From: Roseinatronobacter sp052379845
GTDB taxonomy: Bacteria; Pseudomonadota; Alphaproteobacteria; Rhodobacterales; Rhodobacteraceae
NCBI GenBank assembly: GCA_052379845.1
Contig: JBQTCF010000001.1
Reading direction: 5' to 3' (one strand)
DNA length: 64,000 nucleotides
Position numbers and translations under genes: made by a program. Below the pieces are notes generated by a model, which worked only from the letters and a program-made list of their open reading frames with translations, had not been told where the DNA came from and ran no database searches. Below, one piece after another: positions 51,275-60,686 of this stretch (the first letter of the stretch is position 1; each line of letters starts with the position of its first letter).

Positions 51275-52183
51275 TCATGGCAATGAAATCCAGCCTTGCA
51301 TGCGGTTTCTGAACCATGTCCGCTGGCGCTTGGCATATTGGCGCGTGGCAAGTTTAGCGGCACCCACCGCATCGGGCAACGATATGTGCCCCTGCAGGTG
51401 GGCAACCAGCTCCGGGGCACCGATGGCTTTTGTCCAAGGCGCGCCGGGTGTCCAGTGTGGCAGCGCCGCGCGCGCTTCTTCCAGCGCGCCTGTGTCAATC
51501 ATGGTGTCAAATCGCGAATCGATTCGCGCATTCAGCCAGTCCTTGGGGGGGTGCAGCACATACGGCGTGGTGTCATTCAGCGCCAGCAGTGGCGGGGGCG
51601 TCTGGTCCTGCCAGCTTGCCAGCCCGCGCCCTGTGGTGCGCAACACTTCCCACGCGCGCTGAATGCGGGCGGGATTGGCACAGTCAATTCTTGCGGCTGT
51701 CGCGTCATCCAACTCCTCCAGCAGCGCGGCCGCGCCATGGTCGGCCATGCGCTGGTCGGCCAAGGCGCGAATGCTGGCAGGCGTTGGCGGAATTTCGACC
51801 AGTCCTTCGGTCAGCGCGCGAAAATAAAGGCCTGTGCCCCCTACAATCACCGGGTTCGGGTGCTGTGCCAGCACCGGCCCCAGCGCACGAAGCCAATGCC
51901 CGACAGACCAATCCTGATGCCGCCCGACACATCCATACAGGAAATGCGGGGCCTGCGCGGTGTCCTGCAGGGCGGGGCGGGCGCTAAGGATGTGCCACAT
52001 GTCATAGACCTGCAGCGCATCGGCATTGACCACAACGCGCCCCTGCGCGCGCGCCAGCCACAGCGCCAGCGCCGATTTTCCGCTGGCCGTTGGCCCCGCC
52101 AGCAGGACCGGACGGCCCGCATCGGGGGGCGATGCCTGCATATGGTGCAGCGCCAACAGCGAAGGATCCGTCATTTCCTGCAT
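51275..52183 (-). CDS. miaA: tRNA dimethylallyltransferase
   Basis: 302 residues. Walker A GPTASGKSALALWLA at 30-44, then the substrate segments VVNADALQVY, YGCVGRHQDWSVGHWLRA, GGTGLYFRALTEGL and RIQRAWEVLRTTGRGLASWQ, ending with the tRNA-binding TRQYAKRQRTWFRNRM. MiaA transfers the dimethylallyl group to A37 of tRNAs reading UNN codons. The start is ATG 52183 preceded by GGGGTGAG; ATG 52174 and 52141 are shorter alternatives. Divergent from pyrH. Confidence 0.96.
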   Translation of the reverse strand: MQEMTDPSLLALHHMQASPPDAGRPVLLAGPTASGKSALALWLARAQGRVVVNADALQVYDMWHILSARPALQDTAQAPHFLYGCVGRHQDWSVGHWLRALGPVLAQHPNPVIVGGTGLYFRALTEGLVEIPPTPASIRALADQRMADHGAAALLEELDDATAARIDCANPARIQRAWEVLRTTGRGLASWQDQTPPPLLALNDTTPYVLHPPKDWLNARIDSRFDTMIDTGALEEARAALPHWTPGAPWTKAIGAPELVAHLQGHISLPDAVGAAKLATRQYAKRQRTWFRNRMQGWISLP

Positions 52184-52292
52184 CTCACCCCGCTTTCACG
52201 TTGAACCTGTGGCCGTTTTCCGACATTTTGCGGCCTGATGAAAGCGCCCTGCCAGAAGTTCTGCCGCGCCAGCCACAAAAAAGGATTGCCCC

Positions 52293-53024
52293 ATGAGTGA
52301 AGTCGCTGACCCACGCACCACCTATAAGCGCGTGATGCTGAAAATTTCGGGCGAGGCGCTGATGGGCGATCAGGGCTATGGGTTGCACCCGCCCACGGTC
52401 GCGCGCATCGCGCAAGAGGTCAAATCCGTGCATGACATGGGTGTTGAGATTTGCATGGTTATCGGGGGCGGCAACATCTTTCGCGGGTTGCAGGGGTCCG
52501 CGCAGGGCATGGAGCGCACCACTGCCGATTATATGGGCATGCTGGCCACGGTCATGAATGCGCTGGCCATGCAGGCCGCGTTGGAAGATTTGGGCGTGTT
52601 TACGCGTGTGATCAGCGCCATTCCCATGGATCAGGTCTGCGAACCCTATATTCGCCGCCGCGCGGTGCGCCATCTGGAAAAAAAGCGCGTGTGCATTTTT
52701 GCCGCTGGCACTGGCAACCCCTATTTCACCACCGACACGGCCGCGACCTTGCGCGCCAATGAAATGGCCTGCGAAGCCATCTTCAAGGGCACCAAGGTGG
52801 ATGGTGTCTATGACAAGGACCCCAAAAAGCACAGTGATGCAACGCGGTTTGACACAATCAGCTTTGATGATGTGCTGGTCAAACACCTGCAGGTGATGGA
52901 TGCATCCGCTATCGCGCTGGCGCGGGACAACCATTTGCCGATCATTGTGTTTTCGCTGGACGAACCGGGCGGGTTCAGCGGAATTTTGCGCGGCGAGGGA
53001 ACATATACCCGCGTTTCGGACTAA
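52293..53024 (+). CDS. pyrH: Uridylate kinase
   Basis: 243 residues of the amino-acid-kinase fold: RVMLKISGEALMGDQGYG, VIGGGNIFRG, the allosteric and UMP site ADYMGMLATVMNALAMQ, TGNPYFTTDTAATLRA and KVDGVYDKDP. It phosphorylates UMP to UDP. AAAGGA precedes the ATG. It opens a long plus-strand run (pyrH, frr, uppS, cdsA, dxr, rseP) conserved in many bacteria. Confidence 0.97.
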   Translation: MSEVADPRTTYKRVMLKISGEALMGDQGYGLHPPTVARIAQEVKSVHDMGVEICMVIGGGNIFRGLQGSAQGMERTTADYMGMLATVMNALAMQAALEDLGVFTRVISAIPMDQVCEPYIRRRAVRHLEKKRVCIFAAGTGNPYFTTDTAATLRANEMACEAIFKGTKVDGVYDKDPKKHSDATRFDTISFDDVLVKHLQVMDASAIALARDNHLPIIVFSLDEPGGFSGILRGEGTYTRVSD

Positions 53025-53125
53025 GCGCGCGGTCAAGACGGGCTTACAAAGTATCGCAGTTGGCGCTAGAAGACGGTTGAGATGCAGCATCATGCGATGC
53101 CGGACCAGTGACAGGAATACGAAAC

Positions 53126-53689
53126 ATGTCAGAAGAGATTGAAATTGATCTGGATGATCTGAAACGCCGCATGGACGGGGCCATGAATGCCTTGAAAACG
53201 GAATTCGCCTCGCTTCGGACAGGTCGCGGTTCCGCCAGCATGTTGGAACCCATCATGGTGGAAGCTTACGGGCAGATGACCCCCATCAATCAGGTTGGCA
53301 GTGTCAACGTGCCCGAACCGCGCATGGTCACCATCAATGTGTGGGACAAGGGCCTTGTGGGTAAGGTGGAACGCGCCATCCGCGATTCGGGGCTGGGGAT
53401 CAACCCGCAACTGAACGGCACCATCATCATGTTGCCCATTCCCGAACTGAACGAAGAACGCCGCCGCGAATTGACGCGCGTGGCCGCGCAATATGCCGAA
53501 CATGCGCGCGTGTCCATTCGCAACATCCGCCGCGACGGTATGGACCAGATCAAGAAGGCCAAGGCCGCAGGCATGTCTGAAGACGAACAAAAACTTTGGT
53601 CAGAAGAAATTCAGGAATTGACGGATTCCTATATCGTCCATGTCGACAAGGCGCTGGACGGCAAGCAGGAAGAGATAATGCAGGTTTGA
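53126..53689 (+). CDS. frr: Ribosome recycling factor
   Basis: 187 residues with the two-domain RRF pattern: DLKRRMDGAMNALKTEFASLRTGRGSASML (helix bundle), VRVNVPEPRMVTINVWDKGLVGKVERAI-type central beta domain and the C-terminal RVAAQYAEHARVSIRNIRRDGMDQIKKAK helix. RRF splits post-termination ribosomes together with EF-G. AGGAA nine bases ahead sets ATG 53126. It follows pyrH by 101 nt. Confidence 0.97.
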   Translation: MSEEIEIDLDDLKRRMDGAMNALKTEFASLRTGRGSASMLEPIMVEAYGQMTPINQVGSVNVPEPRMVTINVWDKGLVGKVERAIRDSGLGINPQLNGTIIMLPIPELNEERRRELTRVAAQYAEHARVSIRNIRRDGMDQIKKAKAAGMSEDEQKLWSEEIQELTDSYIVHVDKALDGKQEEIMQV

Positions 53690-53735
53690 ATTACAAACGC
53701 GCACGGTCCGGTGCCTGTTGCGAAGGGTGTGATGA

Positions 53736-54485
53736 ATGATGTTTGACAAGTCAGCGCAATCTGGCCGTGACTTCCCCGGGTCGCGCAATGATTTGCACGT
53801 CGCAGTTATCATGGATGGCAATGGGCGCTGGGCCAGCAACCGGGGCTGGCCGCGCCTTGTCGGACACCGCAAAGGGGCTGAACGGGTGCGCAAACTGGTC
53901 GCGGCCTGTCCGGGGCTGGGCATCCGCTACCTGACGGTTTACGCCTTCTCCACGGAAAACTGGAAACGGTCCACGGAAGAAGTGCTTGGCCTGATGTCGA
54001 TTTTCGCGCGTTATATCCAGCGCGAAGCAGACCGGATGAAGCGCGAAGGCGTGCGCTTGCGGTTCATCGGCGACAGAACGCGGCTGGACAGCAAATTGCA
54101 GGCCCTGATTCAGTGGATTGAAACCGAAACCGCCGGGAATGACAGGGTGCATTTGTCGGTTGCCCTGAATTACGGGGGGCGCGATGAAATTACCCGCGCC
54201 ACCCGTGCCATGGCCCAGGATGCCGCTTCAGGCACGCTGAATGCCGATGACATTAGCGATGCGGTCTTGGCGCGGTATCTGGACACACGGGACCTGCCCG
54301 ACCCTGATCTGGTGGTGCGCACATCCGGGGAAACCCGCGTGTCGAATTTTCTGCTGTGGCAGGCGGCCTATGCCGAATATGTGTTCACCCCGACCCTTTG
54401 GCCGGATTTTACGCCAGTCACAATGCAAGACATCCTGAAAGATTACGCAACGCGAGAACGCCGTTTCGGTGGCGTCAGCGCATGA
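53736..54485 (+). CDS. uppS: Isoprenyl transferase (undecaprenyl diphosphate synthase)
   Basis: 249 residues of the cis-prenyltransferase family: VAVIMDGNGRWA with catalytic Asp27, GHRKGAERV, YLTVYAFSTENWKR and the C-terminal RTSGETRVSNFLLWQAAYAEYVF. It builds the C55 lipid carrier for peptidoglycan and O-antigen from isoprenoid units, linking to dxr downstream. AAGGGTG precedes the start (ATG 53736; ATG 53739 is also possible). Its stop overlaps cdsA by four bases. Confidence 0.96.
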   Translation: MMFDKSAQSGRDFPGSRNDLHVAVIMDGNGRWASNRGWPRLVGHRKGAERVRKLVAACPGLGIRYLTVYAFSTENWKRSTEEVLGLMSIFARYIQREADRMKREGVRLRFIGDRTRLDSKLQALIQWIETETAGNDRVHLSVALNYGGRDEITRATRAMAQDAASGTLNADDISDAVLARYLDTRDLPDPDLVVRTSGETRVSNFLLWQAAYAEYVFTPTLWPDFTPVTMQDILKDYATRERRFGGVSA

Positions 54486-55291
54486 GCGGGGCAAGTTTCA
54501 ATGATTTGCAGGCCCGCGCCCTGTCGGGCCTTGCGATGGCCATTATCGGCATTGGGGCCGTGTGGGCAGGCGGGTTTGTGTTTGAAGCGCTTGTCTTTGC
54601 CCTGACGGGCGCGATGGTGTGGGAATTGACCCGCATGCTGGACCCTGCTGCCCCTTTTGGTAAGGCCGAAGGGGCGGGCCTGACGGCGGCGGTCGCGCTT
54701 TGGGTGTTCAGTGCGAAACTGGCGGGGGGCTGGCTGTTGGGCGCAGTTGCGCTGTCGGTTGTGTTGCTGGCATGGCGTTTTCCGAAAGACAGGGGCATGG
54801 TTGCGGCCTATCTGGCGCTGATCCTGTTTGCGGGGCTGGGGTTGATCTTGTTGCGCAATGTCTATGGGTGGGACTGGGTGCTGTGGCTGGTGTTGCTGGT
54901 CATCGGGTCCGATGTGGCGGGGTATTTCGCCGGACGCATTTTCGGGGGGCCAAAGCTGTGGCCGCGTGTCAGCCCCAAGAAAACCTGGTCGGGCACTGTT
55001 GCGGGCTGGGCTGTGGCCGTGATTACAGGGTGGGTGTTTATGGATATTCTGGGGGCTGGCGCGGGGCTGGTGGGGGTGTCGGTCCTGGTGGCGATGGCCG
55101 GGCAGGCGGGCGATATGGCCGAAAGCGCAATCAAGCGTCACGCCGGCGCGAAGGACAGTTCAAATCTTATTCCCGGACATGGCGGGGTGATGGATCGCTT
55201 TGATGCGATGATCGCAGCGGCGCTGATGGTGCTGTTGCTGACCGAAACCGGCCTGATGGCGCTTGCATTCGCCCAACCGGCAGGCGCCTGA
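54482..55291 (+). CDS. cdsA: Phosphatidate cytidylyltransferase
   Basis: 269 residues, about eight membrane helices, with the CdsA signature ESAIKRHAGAKDSSNLIPGHGGVMDRFDA near the C-terminus. It makes CDP-diacylglycerol for phospholipid synthesis. The ATGA overlap with uppS proves close coupling, and dxr begins two bases after its stop. The upstream in-frame extension has no homology, so ATG 54482 is chosen. Confidence 0.96.
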   Translation: MSGASFNDLQARALSGLAMAIIGIGAVWAGGFVFEALVFALTGAMVWELTRMLDPAAPFGKAEGAGLTAAVALWVFSAKLAGGWLLGAVALSVVLLAWRFPKDRGMVAAYLALILFAGLGLILLRNVYGWDWVLWLVLLVIGSDVAGYFAGRIFGGPKLWPRVSPKKTWSGTVAGWAVAVITGWVFMDILGAGAGLVGVSVLVAMAGQAGDMAESAIKRHAGAKDSSNLIPGHGGVMDRFDAMIAAALMVLLLTETGLMALAFAQPAGA

Positions 55292-55292
55292 G

Positions 55293-56462
55293 ATGCGGCG
55301 GGTTTCGGTGTTCGGGGCCACGGGCTCGGTTGGGGAAAACACGTTTGACCTGTTGTCGCGCCGCGCCGATATTCAGGTTGTCGCGCTGACCGGGGGGCGC
55401 AATATCGCACGGCTTGCGCATCAGGCCCGCGCGCTGCGCGCTGAAATCGCGGTCACGGCACATGACGACTGCTATGATGCTCTGCGCGATGCGCTGGCGG
55501 GCAGCGGCATTCAGGTTGCGGCTGGCACACAGGCCCTGATTGATGCCGCCGACCGCCCCGCAGATTGGGTCATGTCCGCCATCGTGGGGGCAGCGGGGCT
55601 GGTGCCGGGGCTGCGCGCCTTGTCACAGGGCGCGACGCTGGCGCTGGCCAACAAGGAATCACTGGTCACCGCTGGCCCCTTGATGCTGGCCTGTGCGGCC
55701 CGCCATGGCGGGCGCATCTTGCCTGTGGACAGTGAACATTCGGCTGTGTTTCAGGCGCTGGTGGGCGAAGATATTGCTGCGGTGGACCGCGTGGTTATCA
55801 CGGCATCCGGCGGGCCGTTTCGCGCCTGGACCAAGGCGCAACTGGAAACGGCGACATTGGCGCAGGCGCAGGTTCATCCAAGCTGGTCCATGGGCCAGCG
55901 TATCACCATCGATTCCGCCAGCATGTTCAACAAGGCGCTGGAATTGATCGAAACGCGCGAATTCTTTGGCCTTGATCCCGCGCAGATTGAAACTGTTGTC
56001 CACCCGCAATCCATTGTGCATGCGCTGGTGGGGTTTCGCGATGGCGCGATGATGGCGCATATGGGCATGCCGGACATGCGCCATGCCATTGGCTATGCGC
56101 TGAACTGGCCTGCGCGCGCAGACTTGCCCGTTCCGCGGCTGGATCTGGCGGCGCTGGGCCAGCTTCAGTTTGAAGCGCCTGATCCCGACCGCTTTCCTGC
56201 CCTGCGCCTTGCGCGTCATGTCATGGAATTGCGCGGCCATGCGGGCACAGCTTTCAACGCCGCCAAGGAAGTGGCGCTTGATGAATTTATCGCAGGGCGC
56301 ATCGGGTTTATGGATATGGCGCGGCTGGTGGAGCGCACGCTGGATCGGCTGATGTCTGACAGCGCGCTCTCGGCGCCGGTGCAGGCGCTTGAAACCGTGC
56401 AGGCGATGGACCAAATGGCCAGAAGGGTGGCGTGTGATCTGGCGTCGCGCCCCATCGTATAA
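55293..56462 (+). CDS. dxr: 1-deoxy-D-xylulose 5-phosphate reductoisomerase
   Basis: 389 residues: NADPH motif FGATGSVGENTFDLL, LANKESLVTAG, the metal and substrate region LPVDSEHSAVFQAL, ASGGPFR, and MGQRITIDSASMFNKALELIE. It catalyses the first committed step of the MEP isoprenoid pathway, which supplies UppS. It is the fifth gene of the pyrH-to-rseP run, one base after cdsA. Confidence 0.97.
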   Translation: MRRVSVFGATGSVGENTFDLLSRRADIQVVALTGGRNIARLAHQARALRAEIAVTAHDDCYDALRDALAGSGIQVAAGTQALIDAADRPADWVMSAIVGAAGLVPGLRALSQGATLALANKESLVTAGPLMLACAARHGGRILPVDSEHSAVFQALVGEDIAAVDRVVITASGGPFRAWTKAQLETATLAQAQVHPSWSMGQRITIDSASMFNKALELIETREFFGLDPAQIETVVHPQSIVHALVGFRDGAMMAHMGMPDMRHAIGYALNWPARADLPVPRLDLAALGQLQFEAPDPDRFPALRLARHVMELRGHAGTAFNAAKEVALDEFIAGRIGFMDMARLVERTLDRLMSDSALSAPVQALETVQAMDQMARRVACDLASRPIV

Positions 56463-56506
56463 AACAATGTGCCACCCGCCGGGGGGCGCGACAAAGGGGA
56501 AAACAC

Positions 56507-57841
56507 TTGGATCTGATCGGGTTTCTGCCCAGTTTTGGCAATTTTTTCTACACGATCGCGGCGTTTGTTGTGGTGCTTTCGGTCATTGTGGCGGTGCATG
56601 AATATGGGCATTACATTGTCGGGCGCTGGTCGGGTATTCATGCGGATGTGTTCTCAATAGGGTTCGGGCCGGTTCTGGCCAGTCGCAAGGACCGGCGCGG
56701 CACTGTCTGGCAGGTCGCGGCCATCCCGCTGGGGGGCTATGTGAAATTCGCAGGCGATGCCGATGCGGCCTCGGGCAAGGATGCGCGGGCAATGGCGGGC
56801 TTGGATGCGCAGGCGCGGCGGCGCACCATGCATGGCGCGCCCTTGTGGGCGCGTTCAGCCACGGTGGCGGCGGGGCCGTTGTTCAATTTCATCTTTTCGT
56901 TTTTTGTTTTCGCTGCCCTGATGATGGTTCAAGGCGTGGCCATTGATGAACCCGTGGTGGGCGAGATTACGCCCCTGCCATCGCAACCGTTCGAGTTGGC
57001 ACAAGGCGACCGCATCCTTGCGGTGGAAGACATTGAAACCGCCACTTTGGGCGATTTTCTGTCAGCTGCGGAAACATTGCCTGCCGAACCGCTGCTGACT
57101 TACCGTGTGGACCGTGACGGGCGCGTTATGCAGGTGACGGGCCCGCACCCGCAACCCCCGCTGGCGGGGTCCGTGGCCATGCAATCTGCCGCGCGCGAAG
57201 CTCGCATGCAAACTGGCGATGTGATCATGGCCATCAATGACACACCCATCGCCACCTTCCGCGAATTGCGCGAACTGGTCGCGCTGTCGGGCGGGGCGGC
57301 GCTGGACCTGACGGTATGGCGCGATGGCACCATGCTGAATCTGACACTGGTGCCGCGCAGGACGGACCTGCCCTTGCCCGATGGCGGGTTTGAAACCCGG
57401 TATCTGATTGGCCTGACATCGGGGGTGGTGTTTGATTATGCAACCCGCACGCCCGGCGTGGCCGAAGCTGCGGGCATGGCCGCAACCCAGATATGGCGCG
57501 TTTTGCGCACGTCTGTCGAGGGGCTTTATTACATGGTGCTGGGCCAGATCAGCACCTGCAACCTGTCCAGTCCCATAGGCATTGCCGAAGCCTCTGCCGC
57601 GATGGCCAGTGACGGCCTGTTCGAACTGGTCTGGTTCATCGCGGTCCTGTCTGTGGCGATCGGGTTTTTGAACCTGTTTCCCATCCCCCCGCTGGATGGC
57701 GGGCATCTGGTGTTTTATGCCTATGAAGCCGTGATGCGACGGCCCGCAGGGGACGCGGCAGTGCGTATTCTTATGGCAATCGGGTTGACGCTGGTGTTGT
57801 CGCTGTTTGCCTTTGCGCTGTTTACCGACCTGACATGTTGA
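56507..57841 (+). CDS. rseP: RIP metalloprotease RseP
   Basis: 444 residues, a site-2 membrane protease. Zinc motif HEYGH at 31-35 inside the first helix, two PDZ-like segments in the periplasmic part (around 120-300) and the LDG motif in FPIPPLDGGHLVFYAYE near the C-terminus. It cuts anti-sigma factors and signal-peptide remnants within the membrane. The start is TTG 56507 with AAGGGGA upstream; no ATG fits. It sits between dxr and the bamA region, the common order in proteobacteria. Confidence 0.95.
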   Translation: MDLIGFLPSFGNFFYTIAAFVVVLSVIVAVHEYGHYIVGRWSGIHADVFSIGFGPVLASRKDRRGTVWQVAAIPLGGYVKFAGDADAASGKDARAMAGLDAQARRRTMHGAPLWARSATVAAGPLFNFIFSFFVFAALMMVQGVAIDEPVVGEITPLPSQPFELAQGDRILAVEDIETATLGDFLSAAETLPAEPLLTYRVDRDGRVMQVTGPHPQPPLAGSVAMQSAAREARMQTGDVIMAINDTPIATFRELRELVALSGGAALDLTVWRDGTMLNLTLVPRRTDLPLPDGGFETRYLIGLTSGVVFDYATRTPGVAEAAGMAATQIWRVLRTSVEGLYYMVLGQISTCNLSSPIGIAEASAAMASDGLFELVWFIAVLSVAIGFLNLFPIPPLDGGHLVFYAYEAVMRRPAGDAAVRILMAIGLTLVLSLFAFALFTDLTC

Positions 57842-57854
57842 CCTGAAACTGGCG

Positions 57855-57894
57855 GGCATGGCAGCCGGGGGCAATGACGCCGAACTGCCATGCC
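57855..57894 (+). terminator. Candidate terminator after rseP
   Basis: GGCATGGCAG (57855-57864) pairs exactly with CTGCCATGCC (57885-57894) around a 20-nt loop, and TTT follows. The large loop weakens it, so it may slow rather than stop transcription. Confidence 0.4.
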
Positions 57895-57950
57895 TTTGCC
57901 CCAATCGCGCCTAAATTTGCGGGTATCCCACCCCTGAGCAGGAGGTGCGA

Positions 57951-58112
57951 ATGGCTTATCTTGATAACGAACTGCGCAACGCGCGCATCATTTGGCTGGC
58001 AGTGTCAGACAGGGTTCTGGTGCTTGCGCTGATCATGGCGGGCATGTCTGTCGCCGCAATGCTGGCCGGGTATCTGGGCCATATGCCACAGGAAATAACC
58101 CCAACGCGCTGA
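57951..58112 (+). CDS. Small single-helix membrane protein, 53 aa
   Basis: A 53-codon ORF starting MAYLDNELRN with AGGAGGTG at ideal spacing, the best ribosome site in this region. Residues ~22-44 (VLVLALIMAGMSVAAMLAGYL) form one clear transmembrane helix; the N-terminus is polar, the C-terminus short. It lies 109 nt after rseP and 193 nt before bamA, followed by a strong terminator, so it ends the rseP transcript. I do not recognise a family. The near-perfect Shine-Dalgarno and the correct placement argue that it is a real small protein. Confidence 0.65.
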   Translation: MAYLDNELRNARIIWLAVSDRVLVLALIMAGMSVAAMLAGYLGHMPQEITPTR

Positions 58113-58150
58113 GATTTGCGCGCCTGACACTTGGGTTTTGAAGCGGCCCG

Positions 58151-58176
58151 AAGCGTGCGATCCTCGCGCGCTTTTT
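58151..58176 (+). terminator. Intrinsic terminator before bamA
   Basis: AAGCGTGCGA (58151-58160) pairs with TCGCGCGCTT (58164-58173) with one G-T wobble and a tcc loop, followed by TTT. It ends the rseP-small ORF transcript and separates it from the bamA promoter. Confidence 0.75.
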
Positions 58177-58239
58177 GCCATGCGCTGCTGATAGAGGGGC
58201 AACACCCCGAAACCAAGATGGATTCCGCCCGCGATTGCT

Positions 58240-58268
58240 TTGACTCTTTTATCTTTAGCCGCTAGGCA
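58240..58268 (+). promoter_or_regulatory. Candidate bamA promoter
   Basis: TTGACT (58240-58245) and TAGGCA (58263-58268) are spaced by 17 bp; the -35 is good, the -10 weak. It lies 37 bp before the bamA ATG and downstream of the terminator. Confidence 0.35.
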
Positions 58269-58304
58269 GTGAAGTAACAATAAAGCGGAAATACGGGGCC
58301 GGAT

Positions 58305-60686
58305 ATGCGCGGAATTCATGGGATGCTGCCGTCGCGCGCAAGGGGTAAGGGCGCGCATGCGCACTTCTTTGCTGCGGTAGTCATTTGTTTTGTTTCATTG
58401 GTAAATATTGCGTTTGTTGCACCTGCACAGGCGCAAAATTTCCAGTTCTCTAGCATCTCGATTGACGGGAATGTCAGGGTTGACGACTCGACCATCATCG
58501 GGTTGGCGGGAATCAGGCCCGGCCAGACCGTCAGCGCCGCGCAGATAAATGCGGCTGTGTCGCAACTTTCCGGGTCTGGCCTGTTTGAGGATGTTTCTGT
58601 CGAACCGCGCGGCAACACACTCGCCATTGCGGTGCGGGAATATCCCATTATCGGCGTCGTGAATTTCGAAGGCAACCGCCGTCTGGATGATGACGTGGTG
58701 GCCGAAGTGGTGCAAACAACCGCTGGGCGCGTTCTGTCGCCGTCGCAAGTCGAAGCGGATGCCCGCGCCATTGCCGAATTGTATAACCGCCGCGGCCGCA
58801 TTGCCGCCGAGGTGACGCCCGAAGTGCTGCCGCGCGGCAATAACCGTGTCGATCTGGCCTTCGTGATACGAGAAGGCAATGTTGTCGAGATTGAGCGCAT
58901 TTCCTTCGTGGGCAACAACGCCTTCTCGAACTATCGCCTGCGTCAGGTGCTTAGCACAAAGCAGGCTGGCATTTTGCGCCTGATCATCCAAAGCGATACA
59001 TTCATTGCCGAACGTATTGCGCTGGACCGCCAGCTTCTGACGGATTTCTACCTGTCGCGCGGCTATGTGGATTTTGAAATCCTGTCGGTCACCCCGGAAA
59101 TTGCGCGGGAACGTGACAGTTTCTTTTTGACCTTCAACATGCGCGAGGGGCAGCAATACCGCTTTGGCAATGTCACTGTCATCAGCGAGGTAGAGGGGGT
59201 CAATGCCGCCGATTACCAAAGCGATGTGCAAATTCCTGCGGGCACGCTGTTTACCCCCAATACGCTGGACCTGAATATCGCGCGGCTGGAACAGCGCGCC
59301 GAACGGCAGGGCCTGCGTTTCATTCGTGCAGAACCACGCTTCACGCGCAACAACCGCACCCAGACGATTGACGTTGAATTCGCGCTTGTGCGTGGTGACC
59401 GGATATTGGTGGAACGCATTGATATTCAGGGCAACACAACCACCCAGGACCGCGTTATCCGCCGTCAGTTCCGGTCCGCCGAAGGTGATCCGCTGAACCC
59501 GCGCGAAATTCGTGAAGCGGCGGAACGCATTCGTGCGCTTGACTATTTCTCGGATGTGTCAGTTGAACCGCGCGCGGGCAGTGCCCCCGATCAGGCCATT
59601 CTGGATGTCGAGGTAGAAGAAACCACCACGGGGTCGCTGGGGTTCTCGGTCAGCTATGCGGCAAGCGATGGCATTGGGTTTGGCATCAGCTTCTCGGAAT
59701 TGAACTTCCTTGGTCGCGGGCAGGAAGTGGCCGTCGCGTTCAACGTGATCAAAGGCTCGCGTGATATTTCGCTGTTCTTCACGGAACCGGCGCTGTTTGA
59801 CCGCGACCTGTCCTACACACTGGGGATCGGGTATCAGGAAACCACATCGCTGAATTCGCGGTTTGACACGCGCGAAGCGTTTCTGAACAATTCCATCAGT
59901 TTTCCGGTCAGCGAATTCGGGCGCCTGCAACTGCGTCAGGGCTTGGTGCTGGACCGGCTGAAAGGGCTTGATGCGGCCTCGTCCGCGCGCATTCGTCTGG
60001 ACGAAACTTCTGGAACTGCGGTCACAGGCTCGTTTGGTTATACCTATAGTTACGACACGCGCAAAGTTGGGATTGACCCCACACGGGGCATGATCCTTAG
60101 CTTTTCGCAGGATGTGGGTGTTGGCAACCAAAGCCGCCGCTACCTGCGCACCGAAGCGCGTGCAGGCTATGAAATGGCCATATTCAACGAAGACGTGACG
60201 CTGACAGGGGATGCGCGCGCAGGGTTGCTGCATATGATCAATGGCAATTCCCGCTACCGCGAACGCTTCCAGCTGGCCAACGTGATGCGCGGCTTCCGCC
60301 CCGGTGAGTCTGGACCGCGCGATTTCGCCATCCAGCCCGGCCAGACCGAGTCCAACCGTGACGTTCTTGGTGGAAACCGCTACTTCGCGCTGTCTGCCGA
60401 AGCGCGCTTTCCGCTGGGCACGCCGGAAGAATACGGCCTAAGCGGTGGTGTATTCGCGGATGTCGGGTCGGTCTGGGGCGTGGACAACATCAATCCCCTG
60501 ACGATGAACACGATCTCAGGCGCGGGCGAGGATTCCAACAAGATGCATCTTCGCGCAACCTTGGGTGTCTCGCTGTTCTGGGACAGCCCGCTGGGCGTGC
60601 TGCGGTTCGATTTCTCGCGGCCAATTCGCAAACGCCCCTATGACCGCGCGCAGAATTTCGACTTCACGATTGTTTCGAACTTCTGA
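58305..60686 (+). CDS. bamA: Outer membrane protein assembly factor BamA
   Basis: 793 residues: signal peptide ending in PAQAQ near residue 44, five POTRA domains (~46-420, first one beginning FQFSSISIDGNVRV), then the 16-strand beta-barrel of the Omp85 family with the conserved late segment VMRGFRPGESGPRD and the C-terminal strand ending FDFTIVSNF, a Phe at the end as usual for BamA substrates and BamA itself. It inserts outer membrane proteins with BamD (gene at 32342). GGGGCCGGA precedes the ATG. Its stop overlaps the start of skp (TGATG). Confidence 0.97.
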   Translation: MRGIHGMLPSRARGKGAHAHFFAAVVICFVSLVNIAFVAPAQAQNFQFSSISIDGNVRVDDSTIIGLAGIRPGQTVSAAQINAAVSQLSGSGLFEDVSVEPRGNTLAIAVREYPIIGVVNFEGNRRLDDDVVAEVVQTTAGRVLSPSQVEADARAIAELYNRRGRIAAEVTPEVLPRGNNRVDLAFVIREGNVVEIERISFVGNNAFSNYRLRQVLSTKQAGILRLIIQSDTFIAERIALDRQLLTDFYLSRGYVDFEILSVTPEIARERDSFFLTFNMREGQQYRFGNVTVISEVEGVNAADYQSDVQIPAGTLFTPNTLDLNIARLEQRAERQGLRFIRAEPRFTRNNRTQTIDVEFALVRGDRILVERIDIQGNTTTQDRVIRRQFRSAEGDPLNPREIREAAERIRALDYFSDVSVEPRAGSAPDQAILDVEVEETTTGSLGFSVSYAASDGIGFGISFSELNFLGRGQEVAVAFNVIKGSRDISLFFTEPALFDRDLSYTLGIGYQETTSLNSRFDTREAFLNNSISFPVSEFGRLQLRQGLVLDRLKGLDAASSARIRLDETSGTAVTGSFGYTYSYDTRKVGIDPTRGMILSFSQDVGVGNQSRRYLRTEARAGYEMAIFNEDVTLTGDARAGLLHMINGNSRYRERFQLANVMRGFRPGESGPRDFAIQPGQTESNRDVLGGNRYFALSAEARFPLGTPEEYGLSGGVFADVGSVWGVDNINPLTMNTISGAGEDSNKMHLRATLGVSLFWDSPLGVLRFDFSRPIRKRPYDRAQNFDFTIVSNF

